A stretch of 64,000 nucleotides of DNA from Apilactobacillus ozensis DSM 23829 = JCM 17196 (lineage in GTDB: Bacteria; Bacillota; Bacilli; Lactobacillales; Lactobacillaceae), in the NCBI RefSeq assembly GCF_001435995.1, contig NZ_AYYQ01000003.1, positions 1-64,000 of the forward strand, given 5' to 3'. The first letter of the stretch is position 1. Every line of letters begins with the position of its first letter. Of this stretch, positions 49,596 through 58,404 are shown one piece after another. Under the pieces are notes generated by a model that searched no databases, had not been told where the DNA came from, and worked only from the letters and a program-made list of their open reading frames with translations. The position numbers were made by a program, and so were the translations under genes.

Positions 49596-50906
49596 ATGCC
49601 TAAATCAGAATTAACTAAATACAATTATGACAAGATGGAAAAAAACTTTAAAAATGAAAAATTACGTAATGTAGTTTCACGAACGATTATTAATAATGGC
49701 ATCAGAAATAGTGCTAGGGACAATCATGTTCAAGAGCGTTTGAATGGATCTTTCTCAGTAGAATTAGATACTGGAAAGGTTTCCGACCAAAAAGCTTCAG
49801 GTAGATGCTGGCTGTTTTCATTATTAAACGTTTTAAAACATGATTTTGCTAAAAAATATGACGTAAAAGATTTTGAATTATCACAAGGATACTTATTCTT
49901 TTGGGATAAAATTGAGCGTGCCAATATTTTTTATGACCAAATGTTAGAAACAGCTGATTTACCTGCTGATGATCGTTTGGTAGCCTGTTATCTAGCCTAT
50001 CCAGGTGGTGACGGTGGAGAGTGGGACATGGCAGTAGCTTTAGTCCAAAAATATGGAGTTATGCCAACTAGTGCTTTTCCAGAAAGTAATGTAACGAACA
50101 ATACACGTGATTTAAACGAAGTTTTGAACTTAAAACTGCGTCGTGATGGCTTAAAATTAAGAAAACTAGTTCAAGATAAAGCTTCTGACAACGATATTAA
50201 AGCCGCTCGTAAAGCGATGTTAGCTGAAATATATCGAATTGCTGGTTACGCATGTGGTGTTCCACGTGAAACATTTGATTTCGAATACCGTGATGACAAG
50301 AAAAAATATCATTTAGACAAAGGTTTAACACCACAAAAATTTTATCAAAAATACTTTGATATCGATTTAGATGATTACGTATCAGTTTCCAATTATCCTA
50401 ATAAAGAAATGCGTAAATTGTATAACATGTCATTTGCAGATAACGTAGTCGGTGGCAGACATGTTCATTTCTTAAATATGCCAATGAAAATTTTGAAACA
50501 TGTTGCAATTAAACAATTAAAAGATGGCCAGGCAGTATGGTTTGGAAATGATGTTGCTACCCAATCAAATAGCAAAGCAGGACTTTTAGATTCTAAGCTA
50601 TATCACTACGACGAATTATTTGATGTAGACTTATCAATGTCTAAAAAAGATCGTTTTAGTTATTATCAGGCAGTACCCAGTCATGCAATGACTTTAACTG
50701 GAGTTGATTTAGTTGATGATAAACCAACCAAGTGGAAAGTTGAAAATAGTTGGGGCGAAAAAGTTGGTGAAAAGGGCTACTTTAAAATGTCAGATAGTTG
50801 GATGAATGATTATGTTTATGAAGTTATTGTTAATAAAAAATATTTAAGTTCAGCTGACCAAGCATTACTTAACCAAAAACCAATTGAATTGCAACCATGG
50901 GAATAA
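49596..50906 (+). CDS. pepC: Aminopeptidase C (C1-B bleomycin hydrolase family), copy 1
   Basis: This cytosolic cysteine aminopeptidase is used in peptide catabolism. The 436-aa protein has catalytic Cys in KASGRCWLFS (about 70), His in PSHAMTLTGV and Asn in VENSWG. AGGAGTG precedes the ATG. The gene contains a parS site at 50258. A second, related copy follows 18 bases later, so they are probably one operon. Confidence 0.94.
   Translation: MPKSELTKYNYDKMEKNFKNEKLRNVVSRTIINNGIRNSARDNHVQERLNGSFSVELDTGKVSDQKASGRCWLFSLLNVLKHDFAKKYDVKDFELSQGYLFFWDKIERANIFYDQMLETADLPADDRLVACYLAYPGGDGGEWDMAVALVQKYGVMPTSAFPESNVTNNTRDLNEVLNLKLRRDGLKLRKLVQDKASDNDIKAARKAMLAEIYRIAGYACGVPRETFDFEYRDDKKKYHLDKGLTPQKFYQKYFDIDLDDYVSVSNYPNKEMRKLYNMSFADNVVGGRHVHFLNMPMKILKHVAIKQLKDGQAVWFGNDVATQSNSKAGLLDSKLYHYDELFDVDLSMSKKDRFSYYQAVPSHAMTLTGVDLVDDKPTKWKVENSWGEKVGEKGYFKMSDSWMNDYVYEVIVNKKYLSSADQALLNQKPIELQPWE
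50258..50273. other. parS site inside pepC copy 1
   Basis: TGTTCCACGTGAAACA matches TGTTNCACGTGAAACA at all defined positions. It encodes Val-Pro-Arg-Glu-Thr within pepC; the same stretch in copy 2 (VPPKTF) lacks the motif. Confidence 0.88.
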
Positions 50907-50924
50907 GAATAGGAGATGAGTGAT

Positions 50925-52247
50925 TTGATAAAATCAGAATTAACTAATGAAATGTTACAAGATTTAAGAAAGCAATATGCTAGTCGCCCAGAATCTAGTA
51001 TTTTAGAACGTGCGGTGACTCAAAACGGCATCAACAATGTTGCCAAAGATAAAGACGTGAAAAGCAAATTGAACCCAGTCTTTTCCGTTGAAGTAGAAAC
51101 AGGTAAGGTTTCGAACCAAAAACGTTCGGGTAGATGTTGGTTATTCTCCATTTTAAATACTTTAAAGCATCGTTTTGCTAAGCAATATAATGTTAAGGAC
51201 TTTGAACTATCACAAAACTATCTATTTTTCTGGGATAAAATTGAACGGGCAAATATTTTTTATGATCGGATGATTGCAACCGCTGGACTACCTACAAATG
51301 ATAGAACAGTTGAATTCTATTTAGCTGGACCGGGTACTGACGGTGGTCAATGGGCAATGGCAGCCTCATTAGTCCAAAAATATGGAGTTATGCCAACGAG
51401 TGCCTTTCCTGAAACTAATGTCTCAGAAAATACGACCGATTTGAATGAAGTTTTGAATTTAAAATTACGCCGTGATGGCATGAACTTGCGTAATATGGTT
51501 AATAATGATGCAACTGATGAAGAAATTAACAACTCCCGCGATAAAATGTTGTCAGAAGTTTATCGAATTGCTGGATACACATTAGGTGTGCCACCCAAGA
51601 CTTTTGACTTTGAATATCGTGATGACAAAAAGAAATACCATTTAGATGAAAAGCTTACCCCCAAGAGTTTTTACGCTAAATATTTCTCAGATGTAGATTT
51701 AGATGATTATGTAGTTTTATCTAATTCACCGGATAAAGCGATGAATAAGACGTATAGTATGAGTGCACAAAATAATGTTGTCGGCGGAACTAACATTGAA
51801 TTTTTAAACCTATCCATGCCAGAATTAAAAGCAGCTGCCATTAAACAATTGAAAGCCGGCGAAACGGTTTGGTTCGGTAACGATGTAACTAGACAATTAA
51901 GTCGTAAAGAAGGTTTCTTAGATGCCGACTTGTATCATTATGATGAATTATTTGATTTAAACTTATCCATGACGAAAGCCGAACGACTTGAATATCATCA
52001 AGCTGAAGTTAGTCATGCAATGACTCTAACCGGGGTTGATTTAGTTAATGACCAGCCAACCAAATGGAAAATTGAAAACAGCTGGGGCGAAAAAAATGGA
52101 GTGAATGGTTACTTCGTAATGGCTGATAATTGGATGGATGAATATGTGTACGAAGTAGTGGTTAATAAAAAATTCCTTAATGATGACCAACGCGAATTAC
52201 TAAATCAAGCTCCAGAAGAATTAAAGCCATGGGATTCACTAGCTTAA
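50925..52247 (+). CDS. Aminopeptidase C, copy 2
   Basis: This is a tandem paralogue of the previous gene (440 aa). All three catalytic residues are present: Cys in KRSGRCWLFS, His in VSHAMTLTGV and Asn in IENSWG. The TTG at 50925 is chosen because AGGAG lies nine bases upstream and the following KSELT aligns with copy 1; the ATG at 50916 touches AGGAG. Substrate preference may differ; in lactobacilli such paralogues include PepE/PepG-like endopeptidases, and this one keeps the C-terminal length of the aminopeptidase. Confidence 0.92.
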   Translation: MIKSELTNEMLQDLRKQYASRPESSILERAVTQNGINNVAKDKDVKSKLNPVFSVEVETGKVSNQKRSGRCWLFSILNTLKHRFAKQYNVKDFELSQNYLFFWDKIERANIFYDRMIATAGLPTNDRTVEFYLAGPGTDGGQWAMAASLVQKYGVMPTSAFPETNVSENTTDLNEVLNLKLRRDGMNLRNMVNNDATDEEINNSRDKMLSEVYRIAGYTLGVPPKTFDFEYRDDKKKYHLDEKLTPKSFYAKYFSDVDLDDYVVLSNSPDKAMNKTYSMSAQNNVVGGTNIEFLNLSMPELKAAAIKQLKAGETVWFGNDVTRQLSRKEGFLDADLYHYDELFDLNLSMTKAERLEYHQAEVSHAMTLTGVDLVNDQPTKWKIENSWGEKNGVNGYFVMADNWMDEYVYEVVVNKKFLNDDQRELLNQAPEELKPWDSLA

Positions 52248-52249
52248 AA

Positions 52250-52279
52250 TTGACTATTGACTTCGATTGGTATTATTAT
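52250..52279 (+). promoter_or_regulatory. Promoter candidate for the small gene at 52.3 kb
   Basis: TTGACT and TATTAT are 18 bases apart, just after the pepC copy 2 stop codon. Confidence 0.45.
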
Positions 52280-52344
52280 AGTTTAGTAAATTAATATTTA
52301 TATTGAATTAGATACTGCGGATTTATTATCAAGGAGGAAGACTT

Positions 52345-52524
52345 TTGTCTAAAAGATTTAAAATAGTTGAAGAATCATTAACTGGAGTTTCCGTTTATAT
52401 TGACCAAAAGACTGGTGTTGAATATGGTGGTTATGGAAGCACATTGACTCCACTAAGAAACCCCGATGGAAGTCTTTTTGTTGATAAAGATGCGATTGAC
52501 GACGATTATGAAGATAAAAACTAA
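52345..52524 (+). CDS. Small DUF6440-like protein
   Basis: A 59-aa acidic protein starting at TTG, with AAGGAGG seven to eight bases upstream. It reads KRFKIVEESLTGVSVYIDQK, then TGVEYGGYGSTLTPLRNPDG. The RF-x-IV, D-x-TGV-x-Y and LTPL-x-x-x-DG pattern fits DUF6440, whose function is unknown. A terminator follows directly. It lies between pepC and a YisL-type gene. Confidence 0.75.
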   Translation: MSKRFKIVEESLTGVSVYIDQKTGVEYGGYGSTLTPLRNPDGSLFVDKDAIDDDYEDKN

Positions 52525-52529
52525 ATTAT

Positions 52530-52562
52530 AAAAAAAGCGCTAACCTTAGTTAGGGCTTTTTA
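52530..52562 (+). terminator. Terminator after the DUF6440-like gene
   Basis: AAAAAAGCGCTAAC and GTTAGGGCTTTTT (one mismatch or G-U) form the stem. Confidence 0.8.
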
Positions 52563-52585
52563 ATTTTGCTAAAGGAGGTGATACA

Positions 52586-52933
52586 TTGTTTTTGTGGATA
52601 CATTTATTGGTCGCCGTTTTATTTATATTTACAGTTGTTTTAGGGCTGGTAAAACATAGTGGTTATACAGTTTATCAAATGATATCAAGATTTTGTTATC
52701 TTATCTTTATCGTGACCGGTGGTTTTTTAGCTTTCAAGGCTTTTCATAGAGCCCCGTTTTTAATTAGCCTAAAAATAATTATTGCTTTGATATTTATAGT
52801 TGCACTAGAATACGGTTTTGCTAAAAAGAATCATAAGAATTTGGACCAAAAAACTTTTAAAATACTAATATTCATTTTTGTAATTTTGATATTAGTTGGT
52901 TTATTGGCTGCCGGTGGTCGTCCGTTCATGTAA
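52586..52933 (+). CDS. YisL/DUF1516-like small membrane protein
   Basis: A 115-aa protein with four hydrophobic helices (about 1-20, 27-50, 55-75 and 93-110), starting MFLWIHLLVAVLFIFTVVLG and ending LLAAGGRPFM. It matches the DUF1516 (YisL) layout; function unknown. Starts at TTG with AAAGGAGGTGA, a near-perfect ribosome site, five bases upstream. Confidence 0.8.
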   Translation: MFLWIHLLVAVLFIFTVVLGLVKHSGYTVYQMISRFCYLIFIVTGGFLAFKAFHRAPFLISLKIIIALIFIVALEYGFAKKNHKNLDQKTFKILIFIFVILILVGLLAAGGRPFM

Positions 52934-52971
52934 AAAGGCTTGATGAATTTTAAATCATCAAACCTTTTTTA
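52932..52971. terminator. Bidirectional terminator
   Basis: AAAAAGGCTTGATGA and TCATCAAACCTTTTTT flank a seven-base loop between convergent genes. Confidence 0.88.
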
Positions 52972-53916
52972 TAATCTGTTGATAGCAATTAATTCACAAT
53001 CGTTTGGCATGTTGTCTTTATCGATTAAATATACGTCGCCACCAAAGCCCATAGTAGTGATAGCTAAATCATTTATTTGACTACTAATTGTGTCATTATC
53101 ACTTATGATTAGGGTATCTATATATCCAGAAATCGCAGCTCCTGCAATCTCTTTTGTTTCAGTTAACACTTTTGATTTATTAACAGCCTTATTGTAATTG
53201 AATCTTAGATTTTTAATAAATTTTTGATATAACTGATAATTTACATGCTCTACAATATAATTAATGCTTGGATAATCTTGATAGCTGATATTAATGTCGG
53301 ATATTAAATTATTATATTTAGAATTGGCAGAATATAATTCGCAATCATTTTGACTACCTACAACTACCAAAGGAATTGTATCGTCATTATTTAGCTTTTC
53401 GAGTATAGATTCATCAATTAATTTAAAGAAATCTTTTTTATTATTAGTGAAAGCCAACGCTGGAGCATTAGGAATTTTTAGTTCTTCATATTTATCGTTG
53501 TGGACAGTATACATTTTAAAATCATTGTCTTTTAAAACTAGCATTTTATAGTAGCACTCATCAGTGATGTCTTTAATTAGTGGGATTATGCACATGGTCG
53601 ATGCGATGGTCGCACTAGTTTTAACCGCATGATTTAAATTAAATAAGTGGATAGAATCATAACTTACATACACAGCGATGCTTTTACTGTCGCTGACGTT
53701 TTTCTCACGTGAGTAATTAAAATGTTTAAGCTTTTTATAATATTTATTCCAATATGTTTCACCATATTTAGCAGTAAAACGGTCTTTAATTTTAGCTATA
53801 AATTGATTAAATTCTAGATTATCTTGTATTTTATTAAAGTTAATAAACAGTGATATAAAGGGCCCCTGTTCAGCTTCTAGTGTCAATGTGTTTTTAAGTT
53901 GCATGTCTATATTCAA
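52969..53916 (-). CDS. baeRF-family (bacterial archaeo-eukaryotic release factor-like) protein
   Basis: This 315-aa protein has the three-part eRF1-like layout of bacterial baeRF proteins. The N-terminal part includes GPFISLFINFNKIQDN, the middle YKMLVLKDNDFKMYTVHNDKYE, and the C-terminal segment TKEIAGAAISGYIDTLIISD followed by TTMGFGGDVYLID. No GGQ motif of class-1 release factors is visible. Starts at TTG, with GGGGAGG eight bases upstream. Role unknown; ribosome rescue or tRNA hydrolysis has been suggested for the family. Confidence 0.72.
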   Translation of the reverse strand: MNIDMQLKNTLTLEAEQGPFISLFINFNKIQDNLEFNQFIAKIKDRFTAKYGETYWNKYYKKLKHFNYSREKNVSDSKSIAVYVSYDSIHLFNLNHAVKTSATIASTMCIIPLIKDITDECYYKMLVLKDNDFKMYTVHNDKYEELKIPNAPALAFTNNKKDFFKLIDESILEKLNNDDTIPLVVVGSQNDCELYSANSKYNNLISDINISYQDYPSINYIVEHVNYQLYQKFIKNLRFNYNKAVNKSKVLTETKEIAGAAISGYIDTLIISDNDTISSQINDLAITTMGFGGDVYLIDKDNMPNDCELIAINRL

Positions 53917-54044
53917 CTCATAAACCTCCCCAATAATTGGTAAACTACATTATATCACTTGTTGCGATGTTGTTATTATTGTCTATGCTATAATTAAAAA
54001 TGTTAGTAGAATATTAATTACTAACACTGGAGGATATGAGCATT

Positions 54045-55502
54045 TTGATAGATTTGTCTTTATTATGGGAATTTATCATCTTTCTAAATACAGGCTTAGC
54101 AATAATAACTGTATTTAGACAACCTAGAGATATTGCTGCAACATGGGCGTGGTTACTGGTTTTAACTTTCTTGCCAGTAGCTGGTTTTATAGTATATGCC
54201 TTTGTTGGACGTAAGTTACCTAAAAAAAGACTTTTTAGGTTCCAGCAGCAAGATTTATTAAGAATGGATAACATATTAAGTAAGTTGAATCGTAAATATG
54301 CTGACCCTAAAAAAATTAAAGCAGATGAAGTAGCATATCAAGCTCGTGATATGGTACGGCTCTTTAAAAATACAGATATGGCATATTTAGAACGACGTAA
54401 TAAATTGCATATCTACACTGATGGATATGGATTGTTTACGCAAATGATTAACGACATTAAACATGCTAAAAAATCAATAAACATTGAATTTTATACTTTT
54501 TATAACGATAAAATTGGTCGACAGATTTTAGAACTGCTAACTATGAAAGCTCGTGAAGGAGTATTAGTACATGTAATCTATGATAGTTGGGGTTCAATGG
54601 GTACTACTCGTCGTTTCTTTAAACCTTTAATAAATGCGGGTGGATATGCTGAGCCATTTTTGCATACGCATTCCGTAATAACTGATTTTCGAATTAATTT
54701 TAGAAATCACCGCAAAATTGTGGTGATTGATGGTCAAATAGGTTATGTAGGTGGCTTTAACATTGGCGACCAATATTTAGGTCGCAAGAAAAAGTTTGGA
54801 CATTGGCGTGACACACATTTGAGAATTATGGGTTCAGCAGTTTATAGTCTGCAATCACAATTTATATTAGATTGGAACGTTACCGATATAAAAAACAAAA
54901 TTGATGAAGAAAGGGATCACGCCTTTTACTTCCCACCTTTTAAATCAGAGGGAACTACTAACATGCAGATAGTATCTAGTGGGCCAGATTCTGATTTAGA
55001 ACAAATTAAAATTGGTTATATTAAAATGATTCAAAGTGCTAAAAATTATTGTTGGATTCAAACGCCATACTTAATTCCTGATGATAGCACTTTAGACGCC
55101 ATTAGAATTGCTGCAATGTCAGGCGTTGATGTTAGAATTATGGTGCCAAATAAACCAGACCATTTGTTTGTTTATCGAGCGACACAGTATTATGCCAAAC
55201 GTTTAGCCAACGAAGGCGTTAAAATTTACTACTACCAAAAAGGTTTTATGCATGCTAAAACGGCAGTAATCGATGATAAAATTGCTTCAGTTGGTTCTGC
55301 CAATTTTGATTTTAGAAGTTTTAAGCTTAATTTTGAAATCAATGCTTTTCTATATGATTCAGAATTTAGCAGTCGTTTGAAATCTATTTATTTAAAAGAT
55401 ATTAAAGACAGTGAATTACAAACGATTGAGATGTTTAAAAAACAATCACTATGGTTAACCTTTAAACAAATTTTTAGTCGCTTACTTTCACCAATATTAT
55501 AA
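54045..55502 (+). CDS. cls: Cardiolipin synthase
   Basis: It makes cardiolipin from two phosphatidylglycerols in the membrane. The protein is 485 aa from TTG 54045; ATG 54036 is only two bases after GGAGG and so less likely. There are two N-terminal helices and a PLDc_N segment (WAWLLVLTFLPVAGFIVYAFVG). Two HKD motifs are present: HRKIVVIDGQIGYVGGFN and HAKTAVIDDKIASVGSANFD. Full length; single gene with a palindromic terminator. Confidence 0.95.
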   Translation: MIDLSLLWEFIIFLNTGLAIITVFRQPRDIAATWAWLLVLTFLPVAGFIVYAFVGRKLPKKRLFRFQQQDLLRMDNILSKLNRKYADPKKIKADEVAYQARDMVRLFKNTDMAYLERRNKLHIYTDGYGLFTQMINDIKHAKKSINIEFYTFYNDKIGRQILELLTMKAREGVLVHVIYDSWGSMGTTRRFFKPLINAGGYAEPFLHTHSVITDFRINFRNHRKIVVIDGQIGYVGGFNIGDQYLGRKKKFGHWRDTHLRIMGSAVYSLQSQFILDWNVTDIKNKIDEERDHAFYFPPFKSEGTTNMQIVSSGPDSDLEQIKIGYIKMIQSAKNYCWIQTPYLIPDDSTLDAIRIAAMSGVDVRIMVPNKPDHLFVYRATQYYAKRLANEGVKIYYYQKGFMHAKTAVIDDKIASVGSANFDFRSFKLNFEINAFLYDSEFSSRLKSIYLKDIKDSELQTIEMFKKQSLWLTFKQIFSRLLSPIL

Positions 55503-55531
55503 AAAGCTAGCTCATATGAGCTAGCTTTTTA
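55500..55531. terminator. Bidirectional terminator
   Basis: AAAAAGCTAGCTCATATGAG with its complement is a perfect palindrome with A and T flanks, between cls and pyrE. Confidence 0.92.
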
Positions 55532-56161
55532 TTTATTCCAATTCCATGGATCATCACGCCATTTTTTAAGTAGTTGTAAGTCTTCATCACTAACCATTTT
55601 TTCTTTGTGAGCTTGTTCAATCATTTCAGAATAATTAGTTAGAGTATTGAGTTTAGTATTCGCTTCAGCAAAGTTAGTATCACTATCACTTAACTGATAT
55701 GTGAAAATAGCAGCTACGCCCACAACCTCTACGCCTTCATTTCTCACAGCTTCAACAGCTTTAAGAACACTGCCACCTGTAGATATTAAATCGTCAATTA
55801 GAACTATTTTGGGATTATCAGGTAAATCGCCTTCAATTTGTTTACCTGCACCGTGGTCTTTGGGTTTTGAGCGAACGTAAATCATAGGTAGACTTAATTT
55901 ATCTGCTACGATGGCAGCATGTGGGATACCTGCCGTAGCGACGCCACCGATAACATTTGCCTCAGGATAGTTTTCTTTAATTACTTCGCATAATCCTTCT
56001 GCAATTTGAGTTCTTATTTCGGGGTAACCAATCGTCTTACGATTATCAGTATAAATAGGGGCTTCAATGCCACTAGCCCATGTAAATGGCTTTTTAGGAG
56101 CAAGCGTTACAGCTTTTATTTTTAACAAGTCGGATGCAATTTGATTTTTAAAGTTTGTCAT
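55529..56161 (-). CDS. pyrE: Orotate phosphoribosyltransferase
   Basis: It converts orotate and PRPP to OMP in pyrimidine synthesis. The 210-aa protein has the PRPP loop VLIDDLISTGGS and SGIEAPIYTDNRKTIGYP at the orotate site. ATG 56161 overlaps the pyrF stop codon by one base (TAATG), with GGAG nine bases upstream; a longer frame from 56176 is less likely. Confidence 0.95.
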   Translation of the reverse strand: MTNFKNQIASDLLKIKAVTLAPKKPFTWASGIEAPIYTDNRKTIGYPEIRTQIAEGLCEVIKENYPEANVIGGVATAGIPHAAIVADKLSLPMIYVRSKPKDHGAGKQIEGDLPDNPKIVLIDDLISTGGSVLKAVEAVRNEGVEVVGVAAIFTYQLSDSDTNFAEANTKLNTLTNYSEMIEQAHKEKMVSDEDLQLLKKWRDDPWNWNK

Positions 56162-56877
56162 TATTTTGAACTCCATTCATTTAAAATTTGCTTGTACGCA
56201 GCGTTTGGCTTTTCAGCTTTAGTAATTGAACGACCTACGACAATTCCATTACTACCAAGTTTTCTAGCCTTTTTTGGATTCACAACTCTTTGTTGGTCAT
56301 CGTTGTTATCAGAGCTTAGTCTAATGCCAGGGTTAACGCATAAAAATTCTTCACTAGTATTTTGGTGGATCATTTCATTTTCTAAGGCTGAACAAATTAC
56401 GCCGTCAGCACCATTTTGATAAGCGATTTTAGCTAAATGGGTAACCATTTCTGGCATTGATTTGTTTACAGCCTGTTCTTGTTGCATTTGTGTTTCTGAA
56501 AATGAAGTTAGTTCGGTAACCGCTAAAATTTTAGTGGTGTCAGTTAAATTATAATCTTTGGCAGCTTGTACGAGACCTTTTTTAGCCGCATTAATCATTT
56601 TAGATCCACCAGAGGCATGCACCGTAATATATTGAACTTTCAATTTACCCAGTTCGTACGCAGCTTTTTCGACAGTTGTGGGAATATCATATAATTTTAA
56701 ATCTAAAAAAATATTGATGTCTTTATTTTGTAAATATTCAATAATATTTTTACCTTCAGAATAAAAAATTTCCATACCAACTTTTACACACATATTATTT
56801 GTTTGACTGAAATTTTTCATAAATTGTTTCACTTCAGTTAAATTGTGAAAATCAAGTGCAATGAATACAGGTTTCAT
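56161..56877 (-). CDS. pyrF: Orotidine 5'-phosphate decarboxylase
   Basis: It decarboxylates OMP to UMP, the last step of de novo pyrimidine synthesis. The 238-aa TIM barrel has the catalytic FLDLKLYDIPTTV (Asp-x-Lys-x-x-Asp, about 60), VHASGG, VNPGIRL and a late GIVVGRSIT phosphate site. It heads a pyrF-pyrE pair controlled by a PyrR attenuator. Confidence 0.96.
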   Translation of the reverse strand: MKPVFIALDFHNLTEVKQFMKNFSQTNNMCVKVGMEIFYSEGKNIIEYLQNKDINIFLDLKLYDIPTTVEKAAYELGKLKVQYITVHASGGSKMINAAKKGLVQAAKDYNLTDTTKILAVTELTSFSETQMQQEQAVNKSMPEMVTHLAKIAYQNGADGVICSALENEMIHQNTSEEFLCVNPGIRLSSDNNDDQQRVVNPKKARKLGSNGIVVGRSITKAEKPNAAYKQILNEWSSK

Positions 56878-56894
56878 TATTTTACCTCCAAAAA

Positions 56895-56926
56895 AAGCCG
56901 CTAAGTCTGAGAGACCTAGCGGCTAC
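56895..56926 (-). terminator. pyr attenuator terminator
   Basis: GCCGCTAGGTCTC pairs with GAGACTTAGCGGC-like sequence (GCCGCTA/TAGCGGC core) and is followed by six T, right before the pyrF ribosome site. Confidence 0.88.
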
Positions 56927-56995
56927 ACTTATAGTAAATAAAGTTCATTTATTTACAATTCGATATACCGACTTACTAGCCTCTCTGGACTAATT
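56895..56995 (-). promoter_or_regulatory. PyrR-binding RNA attenuator
   Basis: The minus strand carries AGTCCAGAGAGGCTAGTAAG (56971-56990), a match to the PyrR binding loop ARUCCAGAGAGGCU. An antiterminator region and the terminator follow. PyrR bound to UMP should favour termination when pyrimidines are plentiful. PyrR itself is not encoded in the window. Confidence 0.92.
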
Positions 56996-57142
56996 TAAAA
57001 TCTTTATTGTTGAATAGGTTACTCTACTTAATGGTGTTTAGTCAAGTTAAAATAAATTTGCTTTTTTGAAAAAGTTGTTTCATAATTATTTCTAATATAA
57101 AAATAAAGAATGTCTGTGAGCATTCATTTGGAGGAATTTAAT

Positions 57143-58354
57143 ATGCAACAAGTAAGTAACCACACAATGACGTCTAATCAAAAATGGACGATGGCATCGA
57201 CTACGATTGGTCAAGGTTTAGAAAGTATGGATATGTCTTTTCTTTCTTTCACTTTAACTTCGATTATCGCTAGTTTACATATCAGCTCTGGAGCTGCAGG
57301 TATGCTATCGACAATAACAACTTTAGGATCGTTATTAGGTGGTATTTTTTTTGGAATAATTGCAGATAAATTTGGCCGAGTAAAAGTTTTAACGTACACT
57401 ATCTTTATTTTTGCTTTTGCAACTGCCGGAATTTACTTTACTTCTAATATATTTATGTTGTACATTTTGCGATTCTTAGTTGGAGTAGGCGCTGGTGGTG
57501 AATATGGTGCAGGGATGACTTTGATTGCTGAAAATTTTGATAAGTCCAAATTAGGTCGAGCAATTTCGATAACTACTATTGGTGGCCAAGTTGGTTCAAT
57601 CATGGCCGCATTGTTAGCGGCAGTGATGATTCCAGTTGTTGGTTGGCGTTCAATTTATCTAGTTGGTTTAGTTCCAGTAATCTTTGCCTTTATTGTACGT
57701 CGTAATGTAAAGGAAAGTGACGATTTCATAAAGACCATGGAAACTGATAAGGCTGACCGACCTAAAGTATCAATTGCCAAGCTTTTTAAAACTCCTAAGT
57801 TAACTATGCAAACGATGGCTTTAATGCTAATGGTGGTAGTTCAAATTGCCGGATATTACGGATTGATCAATTGGTTACCATCAATCATGCAAAAGAAATT
57901 AGGATTAAGCGTTTCTGGTTCTTCAGAATGGATGATAGTTACAATTATTGGTATGAGTGTGGGTATGATGGTATTCGGTACAATCTTAGATAAGTTTGGT
58001 CCAAGAATATCATTTGGTATTTTTCTACTAACTGCTGCGGTTGCGGTTTTCGGAATTACATTTGCCTTTAATGGTCTTACATTATTATTAGCTAGTACAG
58101 TCCTAGGATTTTTCTCAAATGGTATGTACGGTGGATATGGTGTCATAGTTAGTTTATTATATCCTACTGAAATCCGTTCAACTGCTAATAATTTTATAGT
58201 TAGTGTAGGAAAAGCTATAGGTGGTTTTTCACCGGCCGTTATTGGATTATTAATGGAAAGTCATTCATTATTATTTATAATGAGTTTACTATCAATTGCT
58301 TACGTAATCAGCTTTTGTACCATGTTATCAATTCCAGCTTTGAAAAATATATAA
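57143..58354 (+). CDS. MFS transporter, sugar/aromatic-acid:H+ symporter type
   Basis: This major-facilitator protein is 403 aa with 12 predicted helices. Motif A is GIIADKFGRVKVL between helices 2 and 3; GVGAGGEYGAGMTLIAE in helix 4 and GTILDKFGPR in the second half follow the pattern of the AAHS/YceI-like branch. ATG 57143 is chosen because TTGGAGG lies eight bases upstream. Substrate unknown. It diverges from pyrF. Confidence 0.87.
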   Translation: MQQVSNHTMTSNQKWTMASTTIGQGLESMDMSFLSFTLTSIIASLHISSGAAGMLSTITTLGSLLGGIFFGIIADKFGRVKVLTYTIFIFAFATAGIYFTSNIFMLYILRFLVGVGAGGEYGAGMTLIAENFDKSKLGRAISITTIGGQVGSIMAALLAAVMIPVVGWRSIYLVGLVPVIFAFIVRRNVKESDDFIKTMETDKADRPKVSIAKLFKTPKLTMQTMALMLMVVVQIAGYYGLINWLPSIMQKKLGLSVSGSSEWMIVTIIGMSVGMMVFGTILDKFGPRISFGIFLLTAAVAVFGITFAFNGLTLLLASTVLGFFSNGMYGGYGVIVSLLYPTEIRSTANNFIVSVGKAIGGFSPAVIGLLMESHSLLFIMSLLSIAYVISFCTMLSIPALKNI

Positions 58355-58364
58355 AAATAACGAT

Positions 58365-58404
58365 TAAAAAATAACGTTCCTCTCTAAGAAGAACGTTATT
58401 TTTA
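58365..58404. terminator. Bidirectional terminator
   Basis: AAAAAATAACGTTC and GAACGTTATTTTT enclose an 11-base loop between convergent genes. Confidence 0.88.

Noticed and set aside
53700-53715. CTCACGTGAG palindrome as a fourth parS
   Set aside because: Five differences from the consensus; it lies in coding sequence and is likely chance.
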